Assembly: GCA_963932465.1 (NCBI GenBank)
Contig: OZ010800.1
Coordinates: 35,578,352-35,642,351, forward strand
Origin: Maratus speciosus
Taxonomy: Eukaryota > Arthropoda > Arachnida > Araneae > Salticidae
Direction: 5' to 3'
Length of the DNA stretch: 64,000 bases
This document shows positions 41,960-57,001 of the stretch, piece after piece. Numbering within the stretch: position 1 is the stretch's first letter; every line of letters begins with the position of its first letter. The notes beneath the pieces are model-generated. The model was not told the origin of the DNA. It ran no database searches and saw only the letters and a program-made list of their open reading frames with translations. The translations under genes were made by a program, and so were the position numbers.

Positions 41960-44900
41960 TATAGTAGTGGATTCCACCCGGGACTCCCGGGTTACAGAAT
42001 ATGGACGAAACTTTTATTTAATTGAAAATACTTTTAATTTTTTACATTTAATATTTAGTTTTTAAATAGATGAAATAAAAGATGTAGTTTTGTAGCAAAC
42101 CTCAATTATTCCGCAACCCACCATTGGGTTTCGACCGATAGGTTGAGAACCGCTTCTTTATAGTATAGTTAGAGAGATAATCAAGGGGATCTTACCCGGG
42201 TTTCCCGGGTTACAGAATACAGGCGAAACTTTTTTTTAATTGAAAAGACTAATAGATTTATTACATTTAATATTTAGTTTTTAAATAGATGAAATAAAAG
42301 ATATATTTTTGTAGCAAACCTCGATTTTTCCGCAACCCACCAGTGGATCACTACCCATTCGTTGGGAACCGCTTCTTTACAGTATAGATAGAAAGATAAA
42401 CTAAGGGATCCGACCCGGGCTTCCCGGGTTACAGAATACAGGCGAAACTTTTTTTTAATTGAAAAGACTAATAGATTTTTTACATTTAATATTTAGTTTT
42501 TAAATAGATGAAATAAAAGATATATTTTTGTAGCAAACCTCGATTTTTCCGCAACCCACCAGTGGATCACTACCCATTGGTTGGGAACAGCTTATTTATA
42601 GTATAAATAGAGAGATAAACTAAGGGATCCGACCCGGTCTTTCCGGGTTACAGAATACAGGTGAAACTTTTTTTTTTTTTTAAAGACTATTAGATTTATT
42701 ACATTTAATATTTAGTTTTTAAACAGATGAAATAAAAGATATATTTTAGTAGCAAACCTCGACTATTCGTAAACTTACCAGTGGGTTGCGACCTATAGGT
42801 TGGAATCGCTTCTTTATAGTTTATATAGAGAGATATACTATGGGAACTTACCCGGTTTTCCCGGGTTACTGGACATAGGTGAAACTTTTTTTTTAATTGA
42901 AAAGTCAAATAGATTTATTACATTTAATATTTAGTTTTTAAACAGATGAAATAAAAGATATATTTTTGTAGAAAACCTCGATTATTCCACAACCCACCAG
43001 TGGGTTGCGACCCATAGGTTGAGAACCGCTTCTTTATAGTATATTAGAGAAATAGACTAATGAATACGACCCGGGCCTCCCGGGTTACAGAATACAGGCG
43101 AAACTTTTGTTTTAATTGAATAGACTAATAGATTTTAACATTTAATATTTAGTTTTTAAACAATGTAAGTGAAAGAAATATCTTTGTAGAAAACCTCGAT
43201 TATTCCGCAACCCACCAGTGGATTGCAACCCATAGGTTGAGAACGCCTTATATATAGTATAGTCACGGAAATATAGTAGTGGATTACACCCGGGCGTCCC
43301 GGGTTACAGAATATAGGCGAAACTTTTATTTAATTGAAAATACTTTTAATTTTTTACATTTAATATTTAGTTTTTAAATAGATGAAATAAAAGATATATT
43401 TTTGTAGCAAACCTCGATTATTCCGCAACCCACCATTGGGTTTCGACCCATAGGTTGAGAACCATTTCTTTATAGTATAGTTAGAGAGATAGACTAGGAG
43501 ATCTTACCCGGGTTTCCCGGGTTACAGAATACAGGCGAAACTTTTTTTTAATTGAAAAGACTAATAGATTTTTTACATTTAATATTTAGTTTTTAAATAG
43601 ATGAAATAAAAGGTATATTTTTGTAGCAAACCACGATTTTTCCGCAACCCACCAGTGGATCACTACAAATTCGTTGGGAGCCGCTTCTTTATAGTATAGA
43701 TAGAAAGATAAACTAAGGGATCCGACCCGGGCTTCCCGGGTTACAGAATACAGGCGAAACATTTTTATAAATTGAGTAGACTAATAGAATTTTTACATTT
43801 AATATTCAGTTTTAAAACTGAGTAAATCAAAGAAATATCTTTATAGCAAACCTCGATTATTCCGCAACCCACAAGTGGATTGCGACCCATAGGTTGAGAA
43901 CCGATTCTTTATAGTATAGTCAGAGAAATATGGTAGTGGATCCGACCCGGGCCTCCCGGGTTACAGAATGTAGGCGAAACTTTTATTTACTTGAAAATAC
44001 TTTTAATTTTTTACATTTAATATTTAGTTTTTAAATAGATGAAATAAAAGATATATTTTTGTAGCAAACCTCGATTATTCGGCAACCTACCAGTGGGTCG
44101 CGACCTATAGGTTGGAATCGCTTCTTTATAGTATAGATAGAGAGATAGACTAGGGGAGCTTACCCGAGCTTCCCGGGTTACTGATTATAGGTGAAACTTT
44201 TTTTTATTTAAAAAGACTAATAGATTTATTACATTTAATATTTAGTTTTTAAACAGATGAAATAAAAGATATATTTTTGTAGAGAACCTCGATTATTCCG
44301 CAACCCACCAGTGGGTCACTACCCATTGTTTGGGAACCGCTTCTTTATAGTATAGATAGAGAGATAGACTATGGGATCTTACCCGGGCTTCCCGGGTTAC
44401 TGAATATAGGTGAAACTTTTTTTTTACTGAAAAGACTAATAGATTTTTTACATTTAATATTTAGTTTTTAAATAGATGAAATAAAAGATATATTTTTGTA
44501 GCAAACCTCGATTATTCCGCAACCCACCATCTTATCACTACCCATTGGTTGGGAACCGCTTCTTTTTAGTATAGATAGAGAGATAAACTAAGGGATCCGA
44601 CCCGGGATTCCGAAACCTTTTTTTAATTGAAAAGACCAATAGATTTTTTACATTTAATATTTAGTTTTTAAACTGAGTAAATCAAAGAAATATCTTTTAT
44701 AAAAAACATCGATTATTCCGCAACCCACCAGTGGATTGCAACCCATAGGTTGAGAACCCCTTATTTATAGTATAGTCAGAGAAATATAGTAGTGGATCCC
44801 ACCCGGGCTTCCCGGGTTACAGAATATAGGCGAAACTTTTATTTAATTGGAAATACTTTTAATTTTTTACATTTAATATTTAGTTTTTAAATAGATGAAA

Positions 44901-47900
44901 TAAAAGATATATTTTTGTAGAGAACCTCGATTATTCCGCAACCCACCAGTGGGTCACTACCCATTTGTTTTGAACCGCTTCTTTATAGTATAGATAGAAA
45001 GATAATCTAAGGTTTCCGACCCGAGCTTCCCGGGCTACAGAATACAGGCGAAACTTTTTTTTTTAATTGAATAGACTAATAGATTTTTTACATTTAATAT
45101 ATAGTTTTTAAACTGAGTAAATCAAAGAAATATCTTTATAACAAACCTCGATTATTCCGCAACCCATAGGTTGAGAACCCCTTATTTATAGTATAGTTAG
45201 AGAAATATAGTAGTGGATCCCAACCGGGCCTCCCGGGTTACAGAATATAGGCGAAACTTTTATTTAATTGAAAATACATTAAATTTTTTGCATTTAATAT
45301 TTAGTTTTTAAATAGATGAAATAAAAGATATATTTTTGTAGCAAACCTCGATTATTCCGCAACCCACCAGTGGGTCACTACCCATTCGTTTTGAACCGCT
45401 TCTTTATAGTATAGATAGAAAGATAATCTAAGGTTTCCGACCCGAGCTTCCCGGGTTACAGAATACAGGCGAAACTTTTTTATAAATTGAATAGACTAAT
45501 AGATTTTTTACATTTAACATTTAGTTTTTAAATAGGTGAAATAAAAGATATATTTTTGTAGCAAACCTCGATTATTCGGCAACCTACCAGTGGGTCGAGA
45601 CCTATAGGTTGGAATCGCTTCTTTATAGTATAGATAGAGAGATAGACTAGGGGATCTTACCCGAGTTAACCGGGTTACTGAATATAGGTGAAACTTTTTT
45701 TTAATTGAAAAGACTAATAGATTTTTTACATTTAATATTTAGTTTTTAAATAGGTGAAATAAAAGATATATTTTTGTAGCAAACCTCGATTATTCGGCAA
45801 CCTACCAGTGGGTCGCGACCTATAGGTTGGAATCGCTTCTTTATAGTATAGATTGAGAGATAGACTAGGGGATCTTTACCGGGCTTCCCGGGTTACAGAA
45901 TATAGGCGAAACTTTTATTTAATTGAAAATCCTTTTAATTTTTTACATTTAATATTTAGTTTTTAAATAGATGAAATAAAAGATATATTTTTGTAGAGAA
46001 CCTCGATTATTCCGCAACCCACCAGTGGGTCACTACCCATTTGTTTTGAACCGCTTCTTTATAGTATAGATAGAAAGTTAATCTAAGGTTTCCGACCCGA
46101 GCTTCCCGGGCTACAGAATACAGGCGAAACTTTTTTTTAAATTAAATAGACTAATAGATTTTTTCCATTTAATATATAGTTTTTAAACTGAGTAAATCAA
46201 AGAAATATCTTTATAACAAACCTCGATTATTCCGAAACCCACCGTGAATTGAAACCCATAGGTTGAGAACCCTTTATTTATAGTATAGTCAGAGAAATAT
46301 AGTAGTGGATCCCACCCGGGCCTCCCGGGTTACAGAATATAGGCGAAACTTTTATTTAATTGAAAATACATTAAATTTTTTACATTTAATATTTAGTTTT
46401 TAAATAGATGAAATAAAAGATATATTTTGGTAGCAAACCTCGATTTTTCCACAACCCACCAGTGGATCACTACCCATTCGTTGGGAACCGCTTCTTTATA
46501 GTATAGATAGAAAGATAAACTAAGGGATCCGACCCGGGCTTCCCGGGTTACAGAATACAGGCGAAACTTTTTTATAAATTGAATAGACTAATAGATTTTT
46601 TACATTTAATATTTAGTTTTTAAACAGATGAAATAAAAGTTATATTTTTGTAGAGAACCTCGATTATTCCGCAACCAACCAGTGGGTCACTACCCATTGT
46701 TTGGGAACCGCTTATTTAAAGTATAGATAGAGAGATAAACTAAGGGATACGACACGGGCTTCCCGGGTTACAGAATATAGGTGAAACTTTTATTTAATTG
46801 AAAATATTAATAATTTTTTACATTTAATATTTAGTTTTTAAATAGTTGAAATAAAAGATTTATTTTTGTAGCAAACCTCGATTATTCCGCAACCCACCAT
46901 CGGATCACTACCCATTGGTTCGGAACCGCTTCTTTTTAGTATAGATAGAGAGATAAACTAAGGGATACGAGCCGGGATTCCGAAATTTTTTTTAATTGAA
47001 AAGACCAATATATTTTTTACATTTAATATTTAGTTTTTAAACTGAGTAAATCAAAGAAATATCTCTATAACAAACCTCGTTTATTCCGCAACCCACCAGT
47101 GGATTGCAACCCATAGGTTGAGAACCCCTTATTTATAGTATAGTCAGAGAAATATAGTAGTGGATCCCACCCGGGCCTCCCGGGTTGCAGAATATAGGCG
47201 AAACTTTTATTTAATTGAAAATACATTAAATTTTTTACATTTAATATTTAGTTTTTAAATAGATGAAATGAAAGATATATTTTCGTAGGGAACCTCGTTT
47301 ATTCCGCAACCCACCAGTGGGTCACTACCCATTGTTTGGGAACAGCTTATTTATAGTATAAATAGAGAGATCACCTAAGGGATACGACCCGGGATTCCGA
47401 AATTTTTTTTAATTGAAAAGACCAATATATTTTTTACATTTAATATTTAGTTTTTAAACTGAGTAAATCAAAGAAATATCTCTATAACAAACCTCGATTA
47501 TTCCGCAACCCACCAGTGGATTGCAACCCATAGGTTGAGAACCCCTTATTTATAGTATATTCAGAGAAATATAGTAGTGGATCCCACCCGGGCCTCCCGG
47601 GTTACAGAATATAGGCGAAACTTTTATTTAATTGAAAATACATTAAATTTTTTACATTTAATATTTAGTTTTTAAACAGATGAAATAAAAGATATATTTT
47701 TGTAGAGAAGCTCGATTATTCCGCAACCCACCAGTGGGTCACTACCCATTTGTTTTGAACCGCTTCTTTATAGTATAGATAGAAAGATAATCTAAGGTTT
47801 CCGACCCGAGCTTCCCGGGCTACAGAATACAGGCGAAACTTTTTTTTAAATTGAATAGACTAATAGATTTTTTCCATTTAATATATAGTTTTTAAACTGA

Positions 47901-50900
47901 GTAAATCAAAGAAATATCTTTATAACAAACCTCGATTATTCCGAAACCCACCGTGAATTGAAACCCATAGGTTGAGAACCCCTTATTTATAGTATAGTCA
48001 GAGAAATATAGTAGTGGATCCCACCCGGGCCTCCCGGGTTACAGAATATAGGCGAAACTTTTATTTAATTGAAAATACATTAAATTTTTTACATTTAATA
48101 TTTAGTTTTTAAATAGATGAAATAAAAGATATATTTTTGTAGCAAACCTCGATTATTCCGCAACCCACCAGCGGGTCACTACCCATTCGTTTTCAACCGC
48201 TCCTTTATAGTATACATACAAAGATAATCTAAGGTTTCCGACCCGAGCTTCCCGGGCTACGGAATACAGGCGAAACTTTTTTTTTATTGAAAAGACTAAT
48301 AGATTTTTTGCATTTAATATTTAGTTTTTAAATAGATGAAATAAAAGATATATTTTAGTAGCAAACCTCGACTATTCGGCAAGCTACCAGTGGTTTGCGA
48401 CCTATAGGTTGGAATCGCTTCTTTATAGTATAGATAGAGAGATAGACTATGGGATCTTACCCGGGCTTCCCGGGTTACTGAATATAGGTGAAACTTTTTT
48501 TTTATTGAAAAGACTAATAAATTTTTTACATTTAATATTTAGTTTTTAAATAGATGAAATAAAAGATATATTTTTGTAGCAAACCTCGATTTTTCCGCAA
48601 CCCACCAGTGGATCACTACCCATTCGTTGGGAACCTTTTATTTATAGTTTAGATAGAAAGATAAACTAATGGATCCGACCCGGGCTTCCCGGGTTACAGA
48701 ATACAGGCGAAACTTTTTTATAAATTGAATAGACTAATAGATTTTTTACATTTAATTTTTAGTTTTTAAATAGGTGAAATAAAAGATATATTTTTGTAGC
48801 AAACCTCGATTATTCGGCAACCTACCAGTGGGTCGCGACCTATAGGTTGGAATCGCTTCTTTATAGTATAGATAGAGAGATAGACTAGGGGATCTTACCC
48901 GAGGTTCCCGGGTTACTGAATATAGGTGAAACTTTTTTTTAATTGAAAAGACTAATAGATTTATTACATTTAATATTTAGTTTTTAAACAGATGAAATAA
49001 AAGTTATATTTTTGTAGAGAACCTCGATTATTCCGCAACCCACCAGTGGGTCACTACCCATTGTTTGGGAACCGCTTATTTAAAGTATAGATAGAGAGAT
49101 AAACTAAGGGATACGACACGGGCTTCCCGGGTTACAGAATATAGGTGAAACTTTTATTTAATTGAAAATATTAATAATTTTTTACATTTAATATTTAGTT
49201 TTTAAATAGTTGAAATAAAAGATTTATTTTTGTAGCAAACCTCGATTATTCCGCAACCCACCATCGGATCACTACCCATTGGTTCGGAACCGCTTCTTTT
49301 TAGTATAGATAGAGTGATAAACTAAGGGATACGAGCCGGGATTCCTAAATTTTTTTTAATTGAAAAGACCAATATATTTTTTACATTTAATATTTAGTTT
49401 TTAAACTGAGTAAATCAAAGAAATATCTCTATAACAAACCTCGATTATTCCGCAACCCACCAGTGGATTTCAACCCATAGGTTGAGAACCCCTTATTTAT
49501 AGTATAGTCAGAGAAATATAGTAGTGTATCCCACCCGGGCCTCCCGGGTTACAGAATATAGGCGAAACTTTTATTTAATTGAAAATACATTAAATTTTTT
49601 ACATTTAATATTTAGTTTTTAAATAGATGAAATAAAAGATATATTTTTGTAGGGAACCTCGTTTATTCCGCAACCCACCAGTGGGTCACTACCCATTCGT
49701 TGGGAACAGCTTATTTATAGTATAAATAGAGAGATAAACTAAGGGATACGACCCGGGATTCCGAAATTTTTTTTAATTGAAAAGACCAATATATTTTTTA
49801 CATATAATATTTAGTTTTTAAACTGAGTAAATCAAAGAAATATCTCTATAACAAACCTCGATTATTCCGCAACCCACCAGTGGATTGCAACCCATAGGTT
49901 GAGAACCCCTTATTTATAGTATATTCAGAGAAATATAGTAGTGGATCCCACCCGGGCCTCCCGGGTTACAGAATATAGGCGAAACTTTTATTTAATTGAA
50001 AATACATTACATTTTTTACATTTAATATTTAGTTTTTAAACAGATGAAATAAAAGATATATTTTTGTAGAAAACCTCGATTATTCCGTAACCCACCAGTA
50101 GATTGCGACCCATAGGTTGAGAACCGCTTCTTTATAGTATAGTTAAACTAGTGGATCCGATCCGGACCTCCCGGGTTACAGAATACAGGCAAAACTTTTT
50201 TTTTTTTAAATGAAAAGGCTAATATATTTTTTACATTTAATATTTAGTTTTCAAATAGATGAAATAAAATATATATTTTTGTAGCAAACCTCGATTATTC
50301 CGCACCATACCAGTGGGTCCCGACATATAGGTTCGAACCGCTTCGTTATAGCATAGATAGAGAAAGAGACTAGAGGAACCGACCCGGGCTTCCCGGGTTG
50401 CTGAATACAGGCGAAACTTTTTTTTTATTGAAAAGGCTAAAAATTTTTTACATTTAATATTTAATTTTTAAACACATGAAATAAAAGATATATTTTTGTA
50501 GCAAACCTCGATTATTCGGCAACATACCACTGGGTCTTGACCAATAGGTTGGTATCGTTTCTTTATAGTATAGATAGAGAGATAGACTATGGGATCTTAC
50601 CCGGGCTTCCCAGGTTAATGCATATAGGTGAAACTTTTTTTAATTGACAAAACTAATAGATTTATTATATTTAATATTTAGTTTTTAAACAGATGAAATA
50701 AAAGATATATTTTTGTAGCAAACCTCGATTATTCCGCAAACCACCAGTGGGTTGCGACCCATAGGTTGAGAACCGCTTCTTTATAGTATATTAGAGAAAT
50801 AGACTAGTAAATACGACCCGGGCTCCCGGGTTACAGAATACAGGCGAAACTTTTGTTTTAATTGAATAGACTAATAGATTTTAACATTTAATATTTAGTT

Positions 50901-53900
50901 TTTAAACAAAGTAATTCAAAGAAATATCTTTGTAGAAAATCTCGATTATTCCTCAACCCACCCGTGGGTTGCGACCCATAGGTTGAGAACCTCTTCTTTA
51001 TAGTATAATTACAGAAATAGACTAGTGGATCCGACCCGGGCTTCCAGGGTTACAGAATACAGGCAAAACTTTTGTTTTAATTGAATAGACTAATAGATTT
51101 AAAAAATTATATTTTTAGTTTTTAAACAAAGTAAATCAAAGACATATCTTTGTAGCAAACCTCGATTATTCCTCAACCCACCAGTGGATTGCGACCCATA
51201 GGTTGAGAACCGCATCTTTATAGTATAATTAGAGAAATAGACTAGTGGATCCGACCTTGGCCTCCCGGGTTACAGAATGTAGGCGAAACATTTATTTAAT
51301 TGAAAAGATTAATAGATTTTTTACATTTAAAATTTAGTTTTTAAATAGATGAAATAAAAGATATATTTTTGTAGAGAAGCTCGATTATTCCGCAACCCAC
51401 CAGTGGGTCACTACCCATTTGTTTTGAACCGCTTCTTTATAGTATAGATAGAAAGATAATCTAAGGTTTCCGACCCGAGCTTCCCGGGCTACAGAATACA
51501 GGCGAAACTTTTTTTTAAATTGAATAGACTAATAGATTTTTTCCATTTAATATATAATTTTTAAACTGAGTAAATCAAAGAAATATCTTTATAACAAACC
51601 TCGATTATTCCGAAACCCACCGTGAATTGAAACCCATAGGTTGAGAACCCCTTATTTATAGTATAGTCAGAGAAATATAGTAGTGGATCCCACCCGGGCC
51701 TCCCGGGTTACAGAATATAGGCGAAACTTTTATTTAATTGAAAATACATTAAATTTTTTATATTTAATATTTAGTTTTTAAATAGATGAAATAAAAGATG
51801 TAGTTTTGTAGCAAACCTCGATTATTCCGCAACCCACCATTGGGTTTCGACCGATAGGTTGAGAACCGCTTCTTTATAGTATAGTTAGAGAGATAATCAA
51901 GGGGATCTTACCCGGGTTTCTCGGGTTACAGAATACAGGCGAAACTTTTTTTTTATTGAAAAGACTAATAGATTTTTTACATTTAATATTTAGTTTTTAA
52001 ATAGATGAAATAAAACATATATTTTTGTAGCAAACCTCGATTTTTCCGCAACCCACCAGTGGATCACTACCCATTCGTTGTGAACCGCTTCTTTATAGTA
52101 TAAATAGAGAGATAAACTAAGGGATCCGACCCGGGCTTTCCGGGTTACAGAATACAGGCGAAACTTTTTTTTTTTTTTTTTGAAAAGACTATTAGATTTA
52201 TTACATTTAATATTTAGTTTTTAAATAGATGAAATAAAAGATACATTTTAGTAGCAAACCTCGACTATTCGTCAACCTACCAGTGGGTTGCGACCTATAG
52301 GTTGGAATCGCTTCTTTATAGTATATATAGAGAGATATACTATGGGATCTTACCTGGTCTTCCCGGGTTACTGGATATAGGTGAAACTTTTTTTTTTAAT
52401 TGAAAAGACAAATAGATTTATTACATTTAATATTTAGTTTTTAAACAGATGAAATAAAAGATATATTTTTGTAGAAAACCTCGATTATTCCGCAACCCAC
52501 CAGTGGGTTGCGACCCATAGGTTGAGAACCGCTTCTTTATAGTATATTAGAGAAATAGACTAGTGAATACGACCCGGGTCTCCCGGGTTACAGAATACAG
52601 GCGAAACTTTTGTTTTAATTGAATAGACTAATAGATTTTAACATTTAATATTTAGTTTTTAAACAATGTAAGTCAAAGAAATATCTTTGTAGAAAACCTC
52701 GATTATTCCGCAACCCACCAATGGATTGCAACCCATAGGTTGAGAACGCCTTATTTATAGTATAGTCACGGAAATATAGTAGTGGATTCCACCCGGGCGT
52801 CCCGGGTTACAGAATGTAGGCGAAACTTTTATTTAATTGAAAATACTTTTAATTTTTTACATTTAATATTTAGTTTTTAAATAGATGAAATAAAAGATAT
52901 ATTTTTGTAGCAAACCTCGATTATTCGGCAACCTACCAGTGGGTCGCGACCTATAGGTTGGAATCGCTTCTTTATAGTATAGATAGAGAGATAGACTAGG
53001 GGATCTTACCCGAGCTTCCCGGGTTACTGATTATAGGTGAATCTTTTTTTTAATTAAAAAGACTAATAGATTTATTACATTTAATATTTAGTTTTTAAAC
53101 AGATGAAATAAAAGATATATTTTTGTAGAGAACCTCGATTATTCCGCAACCCACCATCGTATCACTACCCATTGGTTGGGAACCGCTTCTTTTTAGTATA
53201 GATAGAGAGATAAACTAAGGGATCCGACCCGGGATTCCAAAACCTTTTTTTAATTGAAAAGACCAATAGATTTTTTACATTTAATATTTAGTTTTTAAAC
53301 TGAGTAAATCAAAGAAATATCTTTTATAAAAAACATCGATTATTCCGCAACCCACCAGTGGATTGCAACCCATAGGTTGAGAACCCCTTATTTATAGTAT
53401 AGTCAGAGAAATATAGTAGTGGATCCCTCCCGGGTTACAGAATATAGGCGAAACTTTTATTTAATTGAAAATACTTTTAATTTTTTACATTTAATATTTA
53501 GTTTTTAAATAGATGAAATAAAAGATATATTTTCGTAGAGAACCTCGATTATTCCGCAACCCACCAGTGGGTCACTACCCATTTGTTTTGAACCGCTTCT
53601 TTATAGTATAGATAGAAAGATAATCTAAGGTTTCCGACCCGAGCTTCCCGGGCTACAGAATACAGGCGAAACTTTTTTTTTAATTGAATAGACTAATAGA
53701 TTTTTTACATTTAATATATAGTTTTTAAACTGAGTAAATCAAAGAAATATCTTTTTAACAAACCTCGATTATTCCGCAACCCACCAGTGGATTGCAACCC
53801 ATAAGTTGAGAACCCCTTATTTATAGTATAGTTAGAGAAATATAGTAGTGGATCCCACCCGGCCTCCCGGGTTACAGAATATAGGCGAAACTTTTATTTA

Positions 53901-53939
53901 ATTGAAAATACATTAAATTTTTTGCATTTAATATTTAGT

Positions 53940-56900
53940 TTTTAAATAGATGAAATAAAAGATATATTTTTGTAGCAAACCTCGATTATTCCGCAACCCA
54001 CCAGTGGGTCACTACCCATTCGTTTTGAACCGCTTCTTTATAGTATAGATAGAAAGATAATCTAAGGTTTCCGACCCGAGCTTCCCGGGTTACAGAATAC
54101 AGGCGAAACTTTTTTATAAATTCAATAGACTAATAGATTTTTTACATTTAACATTTAGTTTTTAAATAGGTGAAATAAAAGATACATTTTTGTAGCAAAC
54201 CTCGATTATTCGGCAACCTACCAGTGGGTCGAGACCTATAGGTTGGAATCGCTTCTTTATAGTATAGATAGAGAGATAGACTAGGGGATCTTACCCGAGG
54301 TAACCGGGTTACTGAATATAGGTGAAACTTTTTTTTAATTGAAAAAACTAATAGATTTATTACATTTAATATTTAGTTTTTAAACAGATGAAATAAAAGA
54401 TATATTTTTGTAGAAAACCTCGATTATTCCACAACCCACCAGTGGGTTGCGACCCATAGGTTGAGAACCGCTTCTTTATAGTATATTAGAGAAATAGACT
54501 AATGAATACGACCCGGGCCTCCCGGGTTACAGAATACAGGCGAAACTTTTGTTTTAATTGAATAGACTAATAGATTTTAACATTTAATATTTAGTTTTTA
54601 AACAATGTAAGTCAAGGAAATATCTTTGTAGAAAACCTCGATTATTCCGCAACCCACCAGTGGATTGCAACCCATAGGTTGAGAACGCCTTATATATAGT
54701 ATAGTCACGGAAATATAGTAGTGGATTACACCCGGGCGTCCCGGGTTACAGAATATAGGCGAAACTTTTATTTAATTGAAAATACTTTTAATTTTTTACA
54801 TTTAATATTTAGTTTTTAAACAGATGAAACAAAAGATATATTTTTGTAGCAAACCTCGATTATTCCGCAACCCACCATTGGGTTTCGACCCATAGGTTGA
54901 GAACCGTTTCTTTATAGTATAGTTAGAGAGATAGACTAGGAGATCTTACCCGGGTTTCCCGGGTTACAGAATACAGGCGAAACTTTTTTTTAATTGAAAA
55001 GACTAATAGATTTTTTACATTTAATATTTAGTTTTTAAATAGATGAAATAAAAGGTATATTTTTGTAGCAAACCTCGATTTTTCCGCAACCCACCAGTGG
55101 ATCACTATAAATTCGTTGGGAGCCGCTTCTTTATAGTATAGATAGAAAGATAAACTAAGGGATCCGACCCGGGCTTCCCGGGTTACAGAATACAGGCGAA
55201 ACTTTTTTATAAATTGAGTAGACTAATAGAATTTTTACATTTAATATTCAGTTTTAAAACTGAGTAAATCAAAGAAATATCTTTATAGCAAACCTCGATT
55301 ATTCCGCAACCCACAAGTGGATTGCGACCCATAGGTTGAGAACCGATTCTTTATAGTATAGTCAGAGAAATATGGTAGTGGATCCGACCCGGGCCTCCCG
55401 GGTTACAGAATATAGGCGAAACTTTTATTTACTTGAAAATACTTTTAATTTTTTACATTTAATATTTAGTTTTTAAATAGATGAAATAAAAGATATATTT
55501 TTGTAGCAAACCTCGATTATTCCGCAACCCACCAGTGGGTCACTACCCATTCGTTTTGAACCGCTTCTTTATAGTATAGATAGAAAGATAATCTAAGGTT
55601 TCCGACCCGAGCTTCCCGGGTTACAGAATACAGGCGAAACTTTTTTATAAATTCAATAGACTAATAGATTTTTTACATTTAACATTTAGTTTTTAAATAG
55701 GTGAAATAAAAGATACATTTTTGTAGCAAACCTCGATTATTCGGCAACCTACCAGTGGGTCGAGACCTATAGGTTGGAATCGCTTCTTTATAGTATAGAT
55801 AGAGAGATAGACTAGGGGATCTTACCCGAGGTAACCGGGTTACTGAATATAGGTGAAACTTTTTTTTAATTGAAAAAACTAATAGATTTATTACATTTAA
55901 TATTTAGTTTTTAAACAGATGAAATAAAAGATATATTTTTGTAGAAAACCTCGATTATTCCACAACCCACCAGTGGGTTGCGACCCATAGGTTGAGAACC
56001 GCTTCTTTATAGTATATTAGAGAAATAGACTAATGAATACGACCCGGGCCTCCCGGGTTACAGAATACAGGCGAAACTTTTGTTTTAATTGAATAGACTA
56101 ATAGATTTTAACATTTAATATTTAGTTTTTAAACAATGTAAGTCAAAGAAATATCTTTGTAGAAAACCTCGATTATTCCGCAACCCACCAGTGGATTGCA
56201 ACCCATAGGTTGAGAACGCCTTATATATAGTATAGTCACGGAAATATAGTAGTGGATTACACCCGGGCGTCCCGGGTTACAGAATATAGGCGAAACTTTT
56301 ATTTAATTGAAAATACTTTTAATTTTTTACATTTAATATTTAGTTTTTAAACAGATGAAACAAAAGATATATTTTTGTAGCAAACCTCGATTATTCCGCA
56401 ACCCACCATTGGGTTTCGACCCATAGGTTGAGAACCGTTTCTTTATAGTATAGTTAGAGAGATAGACTAGGAGATCTTACCCGGGTTTCCCGGGTTACAG
56501 AATACAGGCGAAACTTTTTTTTAATTGAAAAGACTAATAGATTTTTTACATTTAATATTTAGTTTTTAAATAGATGAAATAAAAGGTATATTTTTGTAGC
56601 AAACCTCGATTTTTCCGCAACCCACCAGTGGATCACTATAAATTCGTTGGGAGCCGCTTCTTTATAGTATAGATAGAAAGATAAACTAAGGGATCCGACC
56701 CGGGCTTCCCGGGTTACAGAATACAGGCGAAACTTTTTTATAAATTGAGTAGACTAATAGAATTTTTACATTTAATATTCAGTTTTAAAACTGAGTAAAT
56801 CAAAGAAATATCTTTATAGCAAACCTCGATTATTCCGCAACCCACAAGTGGATTGCGACCCATAGGTTGAGAACCGATTCTTTATAGTATAGTCAGAGAA

Positions 56901-57001
56901 ATATGGTAGTGGATCCGACCCGGGCCTCCCGGGTTACAGAATATAGGCGAAACTTTTATTTACTTGAAAATACTTTTAATTTTTTACATTTAATATTTAG
57001 T
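53940..57001 (+). repeat. Two tandem copies of a 1,531-bp satellite block
   Basis: Landmarks such as 'attcaatagactaatag' (54,120 and 55,651), 'aaagatacatttttg' and 'gcgtcccgggttacag' recur 1,531 bp apart (seven monomers). The two copies are nearly identical, so the duplication is recent. Edges are approximate. Confidence 0.8.

Larger units (their letters stand above)
39029..50379 (+). repeat. 11.35-kb tandem segmental duplication, copy B
   Basis: Second copy of 27,678-39,028. At the left junction the monomer ending 'gactagaggaacc' (like 26,570-26,588) is fused to the one carrying 'gacccgagcttcccgggct' (like 27,680). At the right end the same 'gactagaggaacc' monomer instead continues as 'gacccgggcttcccgggttg', as at 26,588. 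Exchange within the shared word CCGACCCG explains this. Confidence 0.85.
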
